Below, piece after piece: positions 1-10,012 of a stretch of DNA of 64,000 nucleotides. A model generated the notes under the pieces. That model did not search any database. It had not been told where the DNA came from and worked only from the letters and a program-made list of their open reading frames with translations. The position numbers were made by a program, and so were the translations under genes. The DNA is from Variovorax sp. PAMC 28711. GTDB lineage: Bacteria > Pseudomonadota > Gammaproteobacteria > Burkholderiales > Burkholderiaceae_C. Location: NCBI RefSeq assembly GCF_001577265.1, contig NZ_CP014517.1, positions 2,826,501 to 2,890,500 on the forward strand, in the 5' to 3' direction. Position 1 is the stretch's first letter. Every line of letters starts with the position of its first letter.

Positions 1-1
1 G

Positions 2-3000
2 GAGCCGCTCGAACCGTGGATGGAAGAGCTCTACCGCCGGGTGAGCGAGCGCCAGACGATGGGCACCGTCGTCGACGAGCTGCGCCTGCATCTGGGTGAT
101 CTCGAAAAATCGCTCGACCAGTTTTTCCGCCGTCCTGCGGAAAAGGGACTGCTGCGTACCGTGCCGAGCCAGCTGCTGCAGATGCGCGGCGTGTTCTCGG
201 TCCTGGGGCTCGACCAGGCCGCGAAGACCGTGCAATGCATGCGCGACAGCGTCGACCACCTGGTGGCCGGCGAGTCCGAAGCGGCCGAAACGCGCGACTT
301 CGATTCGCTGGGCAACAACCTGGGTGCGCTCGGCTTCCTGATCGACATGCTCGGCTACCAGCCCGCGCTCGCCAAACGGCTCTTCGTGTTCGATGAGACG
401 TTGGGCGAACTCAAGCCGCTCATGGGCCGCCAGGCCAACGATTCGGTGGTCGCCGAGCCGCAGCCATTGCCGCAATCGGCGGTCGCGACCGCCTCTGCGC
501 CCGTGACCCGCAACGACACCGTGCTCAGCGTGGCCGAGATCGACGCGCAGATCGCCGCCAAGCTCGCCGCGCTGGCCTCGCCCGGCCGCAAGAGGGCCTC
601 GCCGATCGAGGAATTCAGCCGCGCGGCCGACAGCTGGACGTCCAAAATCACCGGGCCCGCGCCGCTCGAGCCGATGTTGCCGGACACGGAAGTCACCGAG
701 CTCGAAGAAGACGACCTGCAGAACATCTTCCTGGACGAAGCCCGGGAAGTGCTCCACAACGGCCTGGCCGCCGCAGCTGTTCTGGCGCGCGACCCGTCCG
801 ACACCGGCGAGCTGACCGTGCTGCGCCGTGCCTTCCACACGCTCAAGGGCAGCTCGCGCATGGTCGGCCTGACCGACTTTGGCGACGCCGCTTGGTCGTT
901 CGAGCAGGTGCTGAACACCTGGCTGGCCGACCAGCGGCCGGTCGATGCAGAACTGATCGCGATCACCGGCCAGTCGCTGAAGGACTTCGCCAAATGGGTC
1001 GAGGCGATCGCCAGCGGCGAACCGCACGCCTGGCAGTCCGCACCGTTTCGGGCCACCGCCGACGCGCTGCGCACGGGCGAGACCACGGCGCTTCCGGCCC
1101 GCGTGTCCGGCGCCGACGCGCTGGCCGTCGCGGCCCGCCATATCGCTGCCGAGCAAGCGCCGTCGAAGCCGATCGCGCTCTCACTGCCCGCTTTCCCGGA
1201 CCTCCATTTCAACGCCACCTCGTACGAGGCACCTGCCGAGTTCGTGGACTCCGCCCGGCGCGGCTTGCCCGCCGACGACGGCTTCGCGTCGACCGACTTC
1301 CTGGATTTCGACGACAAGCCGGTACCCGCCGAGCGCGAGCCCAGCGTGTTGCCGGGCAGCGAAGACATCGATTTCTTCGCCACGGTCCAGGCACCGATCG
1401 AGCCGACCTTCGACATCACCGATTTCGACCTGCCGCCTGACCTCGCGGAAGAACCCGCGCGCGCGCCGGCGCCGGTCGTTCGGTCGATGTGGGAAGCGCC
1501 GCTGGAGACCGAAGCCAAAGACGGAGTGAAGCCGGATGTCGCACCGGAACCGGTCGTCCAAGCGCCCGTGGTTGCACAAGTTTCACTGTCAGAGCCAGAG
1601 CCAGAGCCAGAGCCAGAGCCCGAACCCGTGGTCGAAGTGGCTGCAGCGCCTGAGCCTGTCGCCGAACTGCCGCCGGCTCTCGAGCCCGAGCCCGTCGCCG
1701 AGGTTGCGCCGCCCGCGCCGAGCGCGGACGATGCGGTCAAGGCGATCGGCCCGCTGCGCATCGGCATCGCGCTCTACAACGTCTACCTGAACGAGGCCGA
1801 CGAATGGTCGCGCCAGCTCGCCAACGAAGTGGGTGAGTGGGCACTCGAGCCGCACACCCGCGTGGCCGACTCGACCATCGCGCTCGCGCACTCGCTTGCG
1901 GGCAGTTCGGCGACGGTCGGCTTCCAGAGTTTGTCCGGCATGGCGCGCTCGTTCGAGGCCGCGCTGCAGCATCTGCACATGCAGGGCAGCGGCACCGCCG
2001 AACAGGGCGTCGTGCTCGTCGCGGCGGCCGAGGAACTGCGTCGCCTGCTGCACCAGTTTGCGGCTGGCTTCCTGAAAGACCCTTCCGAAGCCACGCTTCG
2101 TTCGCTGCGCGAAGTCGCGTCGTCGCAATTGCCGGCCGAGCCGCTCGCGGGCAAGGCGGAGCGCGTGACGACGACCGTCGTCGCGCCGCTCGATTTCGCC
2201 GATGTGGCGATGGAAGACGCCGAGGACGCGATCGACCTGGTCGACGCGGTCGATGTCGACCTGTTCCCGATTTTCGAGGAGGAGGCGGCCGAGCTGTTGC
2301 CCCAACTCGGCGGCGCCTTGCGCCAGTGGGCACAGCGTCCGGACGACGCGGCACCCCGCGCGTCCACGCTGCGCACGCTGCACACGCTCAAGGGCAGCGC
2401 CCGTCTCGCTGGTGCCATGCGCTTGGGCGAGCGGGCACACCGCATGGAATCCGAGATCGAGGCCATCGGCGCGTCCCATGCCGACCCCGTCGCGGTCGAG
2501 CGCTTGCTGGCCCGCTTCGACGCCCTTCAGGCCACGTTCGACGGATTGCGTGTCGCCGACACTTCAGCGCAGGACGAAATGGCGCAACGCGCCGCTGCAC
2601 TGGCTGCGGCATCGAAGGTCGCCGCACCGCTGACGGTCGTCACCTTGCCGGTGGTCGCCGAAGCGGCCGGCGCAGCGCCGGAGGTGCGCGAGGCGCCAGC
2701 GGCGCCGCAAGTTGCCGTCGCCCCGATCGCCATCGACGACACCCCGGCCCGTGCAGGCAACGTGCTCAACCTGCCGACGCCTGTGCCGTTGGTGGTCTCG
2801 CGCGCCGCCTCCAGCGGGGCCGTTCGCATCCGTACACAACTGCTCGACCGGCTGGTCGCGCAGGCTGGCGAAGTCATCATCACGCGCTCGCGGCTCGAAG
2901 CCCAGCTGGGCCAGTTGCGAAGCTCGCTCGGCGACCTCACCGGCAATCTGGAGCGCTTGCGCCAGCAGCTGCGCGACGTGGAGGTGCAGGCCGAAAGCCA

Positions 3001-4681
3001 GATGCAGTCGCGTCTCGCGCAGGCCAAGGACTCGCAGCAGGGTTTCGATCCGCTCGAGTTCGACCGCTTCACCCGCGTGCAGGAACTGACCCGCATGATG
3101 GCCGAGTCGGTCAACGACGTGGCCACCTTGCAGCGCACCTTGCAGAAGACGGTGCAGGCCACGGAAGACGATCTGAGCGCCCAGGCACGGCAAACGCGCG
3201 AGCTCCAGCGCGGCTTGCTGCGCACCCGCATGGTCGAGTTCGAAGGGCTGTCGGACCGTCTCTATCGCGTGGTGCGCCAGGCGTCGAAGGACACCGGCAA
3301 GCAGGTGCGCCTCGATATCACCGGCGGCACGATCGAGATGGACCGCGGCGTGCTGGACCGCATGACGCCGGCCTTCGAGCATCTGCTGCGCAACTGCGTG
3401 GCGCACGGCATCGAAGACGCCGCAACGCGCGAGAAGGCGGGCAAGGACGCCAGCGGGTTGATCGTCATCGAGCTGCACCACGAAGGCAACGACGTGTCGG
3501 TCAGCTTCAAGGACGACGGTGCCGGTCTCAATCAGCAGCGCATCGTCGACCGGGCGCGCGCGCTCGGCCTGATCGAAGCCTCGCAACAGCTGTCGCCGGA
3601 AGAAGCCGCAGAACTGATCTTCAAGCCCGGCTTCTCGACGGCCGACCAGGTGTCGGAACTCGCGGGTCGCGGCATCGGCATGGACGTGGTGCGCTCGCAG
3701 GTCGCAGCGCTCGGTGGCCGGATCGAAACCCACAGCACGGCGGGCCAGGGCACGACCTTCAAGCTGGTGCTTCCGCTGACCACCGCAGTGACGCACGTCG
3801 TCATGATGCGGGCCGGTGCGGTGTCGATCGGCGTGCCCTCGAGCCTGGTCGAACTGGTGCAGCGCGTGAGCGGTGCCGAGGTCGAAGTCGGCTACCGGAA
3901 CCACACCTATGCGTTCGGTGCCGAGCAGGTGCCGTTCTACTGGGCGGGCGCGTTGCTGCAGGCCTCCGCCCGCAGCGACAGCGCGCCCGGCAAGCACAAC
4001 ACCATCGTGATCGTACGGAGCGCGGCGCAGCGCGTGGCGTTGCACGTCGACGAAGTGCTGGGCAACCAGGAAGTCGTGGTCAAGAACCTCGGACCGCAGC
4101 TCTCGCGCCTGCCGGGCATGGCAGGCATCTCGGTGCTCGCGTCGGGTGCGGTCGCGCTGATCTACAACCCGGTGGCGCTGGCCGCGGTGCATGGCGACCA
4201 AGCCGGCAAGCTGCAGCGGGTGAACGCACCGGGCGAGTCGCAAACCGCGCAAGGCCCGGGCGCGGCCGACTTGCTGCCGCCGGTGGCGCCCCGCGTGCCG
4301 CTGGTGCTGGTGGTGGACGATTCGATCACGGTGCGCCGCGTCACGCAGCGCCTGCTGCAGCGCGAAGGCTACCGCGTGGCGCTCGCGGCCGATGGCTTGC
4401 AGGCGCTTGAACGCCTGCAGCAGGAGCGCCCGGCGGTCGTGTTGTCGGACATCGAAATGCCGCGCATGGACGGCTTCGACCTGGCGCGCAATATTCGCGC
4501 AGACGCGGCGCTGGCCGACCTGCCGATCATCATGATCACCTCACGCATTGCCGAGAAGCACCGCGACCACGCGCGCACGCTGGGCGTCAACCACTACCTC
4601 GGCAAGCCGTATTCGGAAGAAGAGCTGATGCGGCTGGTGCGCAGCTACACGAGCGACGTTCCGCTGGCCGTTCCGGCCTGA
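2..4681 (+). CDS. chpA: ChpA/PilL-type hybrid CheA histidine kinase-response regulator (5' partial)
   Basis: Chemotaxis-type kinase, probably for the type IV pilus/twitching pathway: Hpt histidines and a CheA core pass phosphate to receivers. The frame is open from base 2, so the N-terminus lies outside the window. Counting from the ATG at 20, Hpt-type signatures occur near residues 272 (FHTLKGSSR), 624 (LAHSLAGSS) and 788 (LHTLKGSAR). An H-box/dimerisation region follows around 940-1110. The HATPase N box (LRNCVAHGIED) is near 1125, with G boxes DDGAGL and GRGIGMDVV, then a CheW-like domain (about 1255-1390). A C-terminal receiver runs from about 1430 with the acceptor Asp in LSDIEMPRMDGF. 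Long Glu-Pro/Ala linkers separate the Hpt domains. The multi-Hpt plus REC layout is typical of ChpA/PilL rather than flagellar CheA. Its pil partners would lie upstream, unseen. Confidence 0.9.
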   Translation, partial: EPLEPWMEELYRRVSERQTMGTVVDELRLHLGDLEKSLDQFFRRPAEKGLLRTVPSQLLQMRGVFSVLGLDQAAKTVQCMRDSVDHLVAGESEAAETRDFDSLGNNLGALGFLIDMLGYQPALAKRLFVFDETLGELKPLMGRQANDSVVAEPQPLPQSAVATASAPVTRNDTVLSVAEIDAQIAAKLAALASPGRKRASPIEEFSRAADSWTSKITGPAPLEPMLPDTEVTELEEDDLQNIFLDEAREVLHNGLAAAAVLARDPSDTGELTVLRRAFHTLKGSSRMVGLTDFGDAAWSFEQVLNTWLADQRPVDAELIAITGQSLKDFAKWVEAIASGEPHAWQSAPFRATADALRTGETTALPARVSGADALAVAARHIAAEQAPSKPIALSLPAFPDLHFNATSYEAPAEFVDSARRGLPADDGFASTDFLDFDDKPVPAEREPSVLPGSEDIDFFATVQAPIEPTFDITDFDLPPDLAEEPARAPAPVVRSMWEAPLETEAKDGVKPDVAPEPVVQAPVVAQVSLSEPEPEPEPEPEPVVEVAAAPEPVAELPPALEPEPVAEVAPPAPSADDAVKAIGPLRIGIALYNVYLNEADEWSRQLANEVGEWALEPHTRVADSTIALAHSLAGSSATVGFQSLSGMARSFEAALQHLHMQGSGTAEQGVVLVAAAEELRRLLHQFAAGFLKDPSEATLRSLREVASSQLPAEPLAGKAERVTTTVVAPLDFADVAMEDAEDAIDLVDAVDVDLFPIFEEEAAELLPQLGGALRQWAQRPDDAAPRASTLRTLHTLKGSARLAGAMRLGERAHRMESEIEAIGASHADPVAVERLLARFDALQATFDGLRVADTSAQDEMAQRAAALAAASKVAAPLTVVTLPVVAEAAGAAPEVREAPAAPQVAVAPIAIDDTPARAGNVLNLPTPVPLVVSRAASSGAVRIRTQLLDRLVAQAGEVIITRSRLEAQLGQLRSSLGDLTGNLERLRQQLRDVEVQAESQMQSRLAQAKDSQQGFDPLEFDRFTRVQELTRMMAESVNDVATLQRTLQKTVQATEDDLSAQARQTRELQRGLLRTRMVEFEGLSDRLYRVVRQASKDTGKQVRLDITGGTIEMDRGVLDRMTPAFEHLLRNCVAHGIEDAATREKAGKDASGLIVIELHHEGNDVSVSFKDDGAGLNQQRIVDRARALGLIEASQQLSPEEAAELIFKPGFSTADQVSELAGRGIGMDVVRSQVAALGGRIETHSTAGQGTTFKLVLPLTTAVTHVVMMRAGAVSIGVPSSLVELVQRVSGAEVEVGYRNHTYAFGAEQVPFYWAGALLQASARSDSAPGKHNTIVIVRSAAQRVALHVDEVLGNQEVVVKNLGPQLSRLPGMAGISVLASGAVALIYNPVALAAVHGDQAGKLQRVNAPGESQTAQGPGAADLLPPVAPRVPLVLVVDDSITVRRVTQRLLQREGYRVALAADGLQALERLQQERPAVVLSDIEMPRMDGFDLARNIRADAALADLPIIMITSRIAEKHRDHARTLGVNHYLGKPYSEEELMRLVRSYTSDVPLAVPA
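1592..1621 (+). repeat. Hexanucleotide tandem repeat in chpA linker
   Basis: Four exact GAGCCA units and a fifth GAGCCC unit are in frame and encode alternating Glu-Pro in a linker between Hpt domains. Copy-number change would alter linker length by two residues per unit without breaking the frame. Confidence 0.8.
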
Positions 4682-4724
4682 ACTTTCCTTCAGCCGGCCC
4701 GGGCACCGGATGCCATGAACGCCA

Positions 4725-6224
4725 TCATTTCGTTGGCGTCTTGGCGTTCGGTCCGCGCACCACGCCGTAGCGCTGCAAAGTGCGCTCTCGCGCCTCTGCG
4801 TGGTCGATCACGGGCTTTGGATAGTTCTCGCCGAGCTTCACTTCTGCGGCTTCCAGTTCCACCGGCGTCGCCGCCCAGGGCGCATGGATCGAGGTGTTCG
4901 ACAGCTTGGCCAGCTGCGGCAGGTAGCGCCGGATGAACTTGCCTTCGGGATCGAAGCGCTCGCTCTGCGTCACCGGATTGAAGATGCGGAAATAGGGCTG
5001 CGCGTCGCAGCCGCTGGAACTCGCCCACTGCCAGCCGCCGTTGTTCGATGCAAGTTCGAAGTCGTTCAGGTGCGTCGCGAAGTACGCCTCGCCGCGGCGC
5101 CAGTCGAGCCCCAGGTCCTTGCAGAGAAAACTCGCCACGACCATCCGCAGCCGGTTGTGCATGTAGCCGCTCTGGTTGATCTGCGCCATGGCGGCATCGA
5201 TCAGCGGATAGCCGGTCTGGCCGTTGCACCAGGCGTCGAACAGCAGGTCGGCGTGCTTGCCGTGATGCCAGACGATCTTGTCGTATTCCGGCCGGAAGCT
5301 CTTGCCTTCGGCGATGTGCGGGTTGTGTGCCAGCACCTGGAAATAGAAGTCACGCCAGATCAGTTCGCTGAGCCAGGTCGTGGCGCCGGCATCGCCTTGC
5401 AGCGACAGCTGGTGCGCAATGCCGGCCAGCTGGCGGATCGACACCGTGCCGAAGCGCAGGTGCACGCTGAGGTAGCTCGGCCCACGCACTGCGGGGAAGT
5501 TGCGCGCCTCGTCGTAGCGGTCGATGCGCTGGAAGAAATCGTCGAACAGCGCGGCCGCGCCTTGCGCGCCGGTGGGGATTTCCAGTTCGACCAGGTTGGT
5601 CTTCGTGAAGCCGAGGTCCTTGAGCGACGGCACCGGCGCGTGATGCGACGGGGGCGGCGGTGCGAGCGCATCGGCGTAGCCGCGGGACGGATAGGCCTTG
5701 AGAAAGAACGGCTCGATCTTCGCGAGCCAGGCCCGCTTGTACGGCGTGAACACGGTGTAGGGCTGCCCGGTCTTGGTCAGCACCTCGTCGCGCTCGAAGA
5801 GGGTCTGGTCCTTAAACGTCTGGAACGTCACGCCCACGTTCGCCAGCGCGCCGAACACCTGGGTGTCGCGCGCCAGCGCGGCAGGCTCGTCGTCGCGGTT
5901 CGCGAACACGGCCTGCACGTCGAGCGCGTGCGCCAGCGAGGCGATCTCGTCGACCGCCACCGCATGCCGCACGATGAGGCCGCCGCCCAGACGCTTGAGC
6001 TCGGCCTCCAGCTCGACCAGCGACTCGCGGATGAATTCCACGCGCCGGTCGGCTTCGGGCAGCGCGTCGAGGATCGCGCGATCGAAGATGAACACGCAGA
6101 GCACTTGCCGGCAGGTGCGCAGGGCGTGATAGAGGGCCGCGTTGTCGTCCACGCGCAGGTCGCGGCGGAACCACATCAGGCCCTTGGGATAGGTTTTGTC
6201 GACGGCCAGTAAAATCGGAGGCAT
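4725..6224 (-). CDS. phrB: Deoxyribodipyrimidine photolyase (cryptochrome/photolyase class I)
   Basis: Light-driven repair of cyclobutane pyrimidine dimers using FADH- and an antenna cofactor. The 499-residue protein opens with the antenna-domain strand LMWFRRDLRVDD at about residues 16-27. It carries the C-terminal FAD-domain signatures MHNRLRM and WASSSGCDAQPYFRIFNP in the last 130 residues, as in class I CPD photolyases. The start chosen is the ATG at 6224; an upstream GTG (6254) would run deep into yqgE. Its start codon shares the CATG palindrome with the divergent yqgE start, so the two genes are back-to-back with a 2-base overlap. It ends 43 bases from the convergent chpA stop. Confidence 0.93.
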   Translation of the reverse strand: MPPILLAVDKTYPKGLMWFRRDLRVDDNAALYHALRTCRQVLCVFIFDRAILDALPEADRRVEFIRESLVELEAELKRLGGGLIVRHAVAVDEIASLAHALDVQAVFANRDDEPAALARDTQVFGALANVGVTFQTFKDQTLFERDEVLTKTGQPYTVFTPYKRAWLAKIEPFFLKAYPSRGYADALAPPPPSHHAPVPSLKDLGFTKTNLVELEIPTGAQGAAALFDDFFQRIDRYDEARNFPAVRGPSYLSVHLRFGTVSIRQLAGIAHQLSLQGDAGATTWLSELIWRDFYFQVLAHNPHIAEGKSFRPEYDKIVWHHGKHADLLFDAWCNGQTGYPLIDAAMAQINQSGYMHNRLRMVVASFLCKDLGLDWRRGEAYFATHLNDFELASNNGGWQWASSSGCDAQPYFRIFNPVTQSERFDPEGKFIRRYLPQLAKLSNTSIHAPWAATPVELEAAEVKLGENYPKPVIDHAEARERTLQRYGVVRGPNAKTPTK

Positions 6225-6822
6225 GTCTTCCGATTCTGCCCCGATGAACCTCACGCATCATTTTCTGATTGCCATGCCGGGGTTGCAGGACGAGACCTTC
6301 AGCCGCAGCGTGGTCTACCTGTGCGAGCACAGCGAACGCGGCGCGCTCGGGCTGGTCATCAACAAGCCGAGCGACATGAACCTCAAGGTGCTGTTCGAAA
6401 AGATCGAGTTGCGCCTGTCGAGCCCCGAATTCGGCGAGCCGATGGTCTACCAGGGCGGCCCGGTACAAACCGAGCGCGGCTTCGTGCTGCACGAACCCGT
6501 GTTCGCCGATGGCGACAAGCCCGAAGAAGCCGTCTACGCCTCGACCATGACCATTCCGGGTGGCCTGGAGATGACCACGTCGAAAGACGTGCTCGAAGCG
6601 CTGGCCACCGGCGCCGGACCGCGCAAGGTGCTGGTGTCGCTCGGCTACGCGGCGTGGGAGCAGGGCCAGCTCGAATCCGAGCTCGCCGAGAACAGCTGGC
6701 TCACCGTCGATGCCGACCCGGCCGTGATCTTCGACACGCCGGTCGAGCAGCGCTACGACCGTGCGCTGATGCTGCTGGGCCTGGAGGCCTGGAAGCTGTC
6801 GCCGGACGCGGGGCACGCATGA
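6223..6822 (+). CDS. yqgE: YqgE/AlgH family protein (UPF0301)
   Basis: Cytoplasmic protein of the YqgE/AlgH family, 199 residues, exact biochemical role unsettled. The family hallmark LTHHFLIAMPGLQD is at residues about 9-22, followed by SVVYLCEHSERGALGLVINKP. A GGAGG lies directly before the ATG at 6223 (1-base spacing), so translation could instead begin at the TTG at 6196 or the ATG at 6244. The ATG at 6223 is preferred because it matches the usual family N-terminus. It overlaps ruvX by ATGA, heading an operon into pyrimidine synthesis, an order common in beta- and gammaproteobacteria. Confidence 0.92.
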   Translation: MSSDSAPMNLTHHFLIAMPGLQDETFSRSVVYLCEHSERGALGLVINKPSDMNLKVLFEKIELRLSSPEFGEPMVYQGGPVQTERGFVLHEPVFADGDKPEEAVYASTMTIPGGLEMTTSKDVLEALATGAGPRKVLVSLGYAAWEQGQLESELAENSWLTVDADPAVIFDTPVEQRYDRALMLLGLEAWKLSPDAGHA

Positions 6823-7264
6823 GCGCTGTGGCCATGCCAACCAACGCACCCGTCCCTGTTCCCGTTTCCGTTCCCGTTCCCGCCCACTTCCAGAGTTTCC
6901 TGGCCTTCGACTTCGGTCAGAAGCGCACCGGCGTCGCCACCGGCAACCGCCTGCTGCTCACCGCGACACCGCAAGCCACCATCAAGGCCGAAGGCGATGC
7001 GCGCTTCGCGCAGGTGGCCGAGCGCATTCGCGAATGGCAGCCCGATGCGCTGGTCATCGGCGTGCCGTACCACCCCGACGGCGCGCCGCACGAGAACACG
7101 CGCCTCGCGCAAAAGTTCGGGCGGCAGCTGCGCGGCCGCTTCAACCTGCAGGTCTACGAGGTCGACGAGCGCTACAGCACGACCGAGGCGCTCGCCGCCG
7201 GTGCCCGCGACGCCGATGCCGCGTCGGCCTGCATCATCCTGGAACAGTTCCTGAGGAGTCTTCC

Positions 7265-7268
<4 letters not shown>
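6819..7268 (+). CDS. ruvX: Putative Holliday junction resolvase / pre-16S rRNA nuclease RuvX (YqgF)
   Basis: RNase H-fold nuclease of the YqgF family, proposed to trim the 5' end of 16S rRNA or resolve junctions. The catalytic strand [13 protein letters not shown] is near residues 30-42. IGVPYHPDG follows mid-protein, and [10 protein letters not shown] plus the C-terminal [11 protein letters not shown] (Asp near the end) complete the active site. The ATG overlaps the yqgE stop by ATGA. The first 25 residues are an unusual Pro-Val-rich extension encoded by degenerate hexamers (6851-6880), absent from most family members as far as is known. The 149 residues are otherwise normal for the family. 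The stop overlaps the pyrR GTG. Confidence 0.9.
6851..6880 (+). repeat. Degenerate hexamer repeat (CGTTCC-like) in ruvX 5' end
   Basis: Five near-identical six-base units (CGTCCC, TGTTCC, CGTTTC, CGTTCC, CGTTCC) encode a Pro-Val/Pro-Ser run before the nuclease core. Confidence 0.6.
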
Positions 7269-7764
<496 letters not shown>

Positions 7765-7765
<1 letters not shown>

Positions 7766-8727
7766 TGCTCTACAAACGCAATCCGCAGCTCAACAAGAAC
7801 GGCGAGCTGATCCACCTGCTGTCGATCGAAGGGCTGCCCAAGAGCATCCTCACGCACATCCTCGACACCGCCGCGAACTTCACCAGCGTGAGCGATCGCG
7901 AGGTGAAGAAGGTGCCGTTGCTGCGCGGCAAGAGCGTGTTCAATCTGTTTTTCGAAAACTCGACGCGCACCCGCACCACCTTCGAGATCGCGGCCAAGCG
8001 CCTGTCGGCCGACGTGATCAACCTCGACATCGCGCGCTCGTCGGCGACCAAGGGCGAATCGCTGCTCGACACCATCGCCAACCTCTCCGCGATGGCGGCG
8101 GACCTGTTCGTGGTGCGCCATGGCGAATCGGGCGCACCGTACCTGATCGCGCAGCACGTCGCGCCGCATGTGCACGTGGTGAATGCCGGCGACGGGCGCC
8201 ATGCGCATCCGACGCAGGGCCTGCTCGACATGTACACGATCCGTCATTACAAGAAAGACTTCGCGAACCTCACGGTGGCGATCGTCGGCGACGTGCTGCA
8301 CTCGCGCGTCGCGCGCTCCGACATCCATGCGCTCACCACGCTGGGCTGCGCCGAAGTGCGCGTGGTCGGCCCCAAGACGCTGGTGCCGGGCGACATGGCG
8401 CAGATGGGCGTGCGCGTGTGCCACACGCTCGAAGAAGGCATCAGGGACTGCGACGTGATCATCATGTTGCGGCTGCAGAACGAGCGCATGAGCGGCGCGC
8501 TGCTGCCGTCGAGCCAGGAATTCTTCAAGACCTACGGCCTCACGCCCGAGAAGCTGCAACTCGCCAAACCCGACTGCATCGTGATGCACCCGGGCCCGAT
8601 CAACCGCGGCGTCGAGATCGACTCGGCCGTGGTCGATGGCAAGCAGAGCGTGATCCTGCCGCAGGTCACGTTCGGCATCGCGGTGCGCATGGCCGTGATG
8701 AGCATCGTCGCAGGCAACGAAGCATGA
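7765..8727 (+). CDS. pyrB: Aspartate carbamoyltransferase catalytic subunit
   Basis: Cytoplasmic enzyme that condenses carbamoyl phosphate and aspartate, committing flux to pyrimidines. The 320 residues include the carbamoyl-phosphate loop [13 protein letters not shown] at about 52-64, [11 protein letters not shown] mid-protein and [12 protein letters not shown] near the C-terminus. Length is normal for class A-type chains (about 310-330). No regulatory pyrI gene is present. Instead pyrB overlaps a catalytically dead dihydroorotase homologue, the arrangement known for the PyrB-PyrC' dodecamer of pseudomonads. This suggests the same complex here. Confidence 0.96.
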
Positions 8728-9995
8728 ACATCCTCATCACGAATGGCCGCGTCATCGACCCGGCTTCCGGGCTCGACCAGCAGGGCGACATCGCCATCGC
8801 CGACGGCAAGATCCTCTCCATCGGCCAGGCGCCGAACGGCTTCGAGGCCGGGCGCACGCTCGATGCGGCGGGCTGCATCGTCGTGCCCGGGCTCGTCGAC
8901 CTTGCTGCGCGCCTGCGCGAGCCCGGCTATGAACACGAAGGCATGCTCGGCAGCGAGATGGCGGCGGCTGTGGCCGGCGGCATCACGAGCCTCGTGTGTC
9001 CGCCCGACACCGATCCGGTGCTCGACGAACCCGGCCTCATCGAGATGCTGCGCTTTCGTGCCGAGAAGCAGCGAGGCGCGCGCCTCTATCCGCTCGGCGC
9101 CCTCACGCGCGGCCTGGCCGGCGAGGTGCTCACCGAAATGGCGGCGCTCACCGAGGCCGGCTGCATCGGCTTCAGCCAGGCCGACGTGGCGCTGGCCGAC
9201 ACGCAGGTGCTGCAACGCGCGCTGCTCTACGCCAGCACCTTCGGCTACACCGTGTGGCTGCGCCCGCAAGACCGCGACCTCGGCAAGGGCGTGGCCGCCA
9301 GCGGTCCGCTCGCCACGCGGCTCGGGCTCGCGGGCGTGCCGGTCGCGGCGGAAACCATCGCGCTTTTCACCCTTATCGAACTCATGAAGAGCACCGGCGC
9401 GCGCGTGCACGTGTGCCGCCTGTCGAGCGCGGCGGGCGTGCAACTGGTGCGCGATGCCAAGGCGCTCGGGTTGCCGATCAGCTGCGACGTCAGCATCAAC
9501 TCGCTGCACCTCATCGACACCGACATCGGTTTCTTCGACAGCAAGGCGCGCCTGAACCCGCCGCTGCGCCAGCAACGCGATCGCGATGCGCTGTCGACCG
9601 GGCTCGCCGACGGCACCATCGATGCGCTGGTGTCCGATCACACACCGGTCGAAGCCGATGCCAAGACGCTGCCTTTCGCCGAGAGCGAAGCCGGCGCCAC
9701 GGGGCTCGAACTGCTGCTGCCGCTCGCCATGAAGTGGGGTGAGGACCGCGGCGTCGGCCTGCTGCGTGCGCTGGCAGTCGTGACCGCCGCGCCGGCAAGA
9801 CTGCTCGCGGTGTCCGGCGCCGGGCAGCTGGCGGCGGGCGGCGTGGCCGACCTCTGCGTGGTCGACCCAGCCAACGAATGGCAAGTGCTGCCCGACGCGC
9901 TGCTGAGCCAGGGCAAGAGCACGCCGTTTGCGGGCTATGCGCTGCGCGGCCGCGTGCGGCACACGCTGGTCGGCGGCCGCATCGTGCACGGCTGA
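8724..9995 (+). CDS. pyrX: Inactive dihydroorotase-like subunit (PyrX/PyrC')
   Basis: Amidohydrolase-fold homologue of dihydroorotase that in Pseudomonas is non-catalytic and needed for assembly of active aspartate carbamoyltransferase. The 423-residue protein keeps the scaffold ([19 protein letters not shown] at about 52-70, [21 protein letters not shown] later). It lacks the paired metal histidines: the HxH after PGLVD is replaced by LAA. The zinc site is therefore incomplete, and a true pyrC must lie elsewhere. The ATG overlaps the pyrB stop (ATGA), consistent with stoichiometric co-translation of the two partners. Confidence 0.88.
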   Translation: MNILITNGRVIDPASGLDQQGDIAIADGKILSIGQAPNGFEAGRTLDAAGCIVVPGLVDLAARLREPGYEHEGMLGSEMAAAVAGGITSLVCPPDTDPVLDEPGLIEMLRFRAEKQRGARLYPLGALTRGLAGEVLTEMAALTEAGCIGFSQADVALADTQVLQRALLYASTFGYTVWLRPQDRDLGKGVAASGPLATRLGLAGVPVAAETIALFTLIELMKSTGARVHVCRLSSAAGVQLVRDAKALGLPISCDVSINSLHLIDTDIGFFDSKARLNPPLRQQRDRDALSTGLADGTIDALVSDHTPVEADAKTLPFAESEAGATGLELLLPLAMKWGEDRGVGLLRALAVVTAAPARLLAVSGAGQLAAGGVADLCVVDPANEWQVLPDALLSQGKSTPFAGYALRGRVRHTLVGGRIVHG

Positions 9996-10012
9996 CTTCG
10001 CCGATCGACGCC

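Noticed and set aside
1581..1720. Glu-Pro repeats as a possible CRISPR-like or recombination repeat
   Set aside because: They are in-frame coding repeats of six bases with no spacers.
355..1767. Long minus-strand frame inside chpA (470 codons)
   Set aside because: Antisense shadow of a GC-rich gene. The translation is Ser/Ala/Arg-rich with no domain, and chpA domains cover the other strand.
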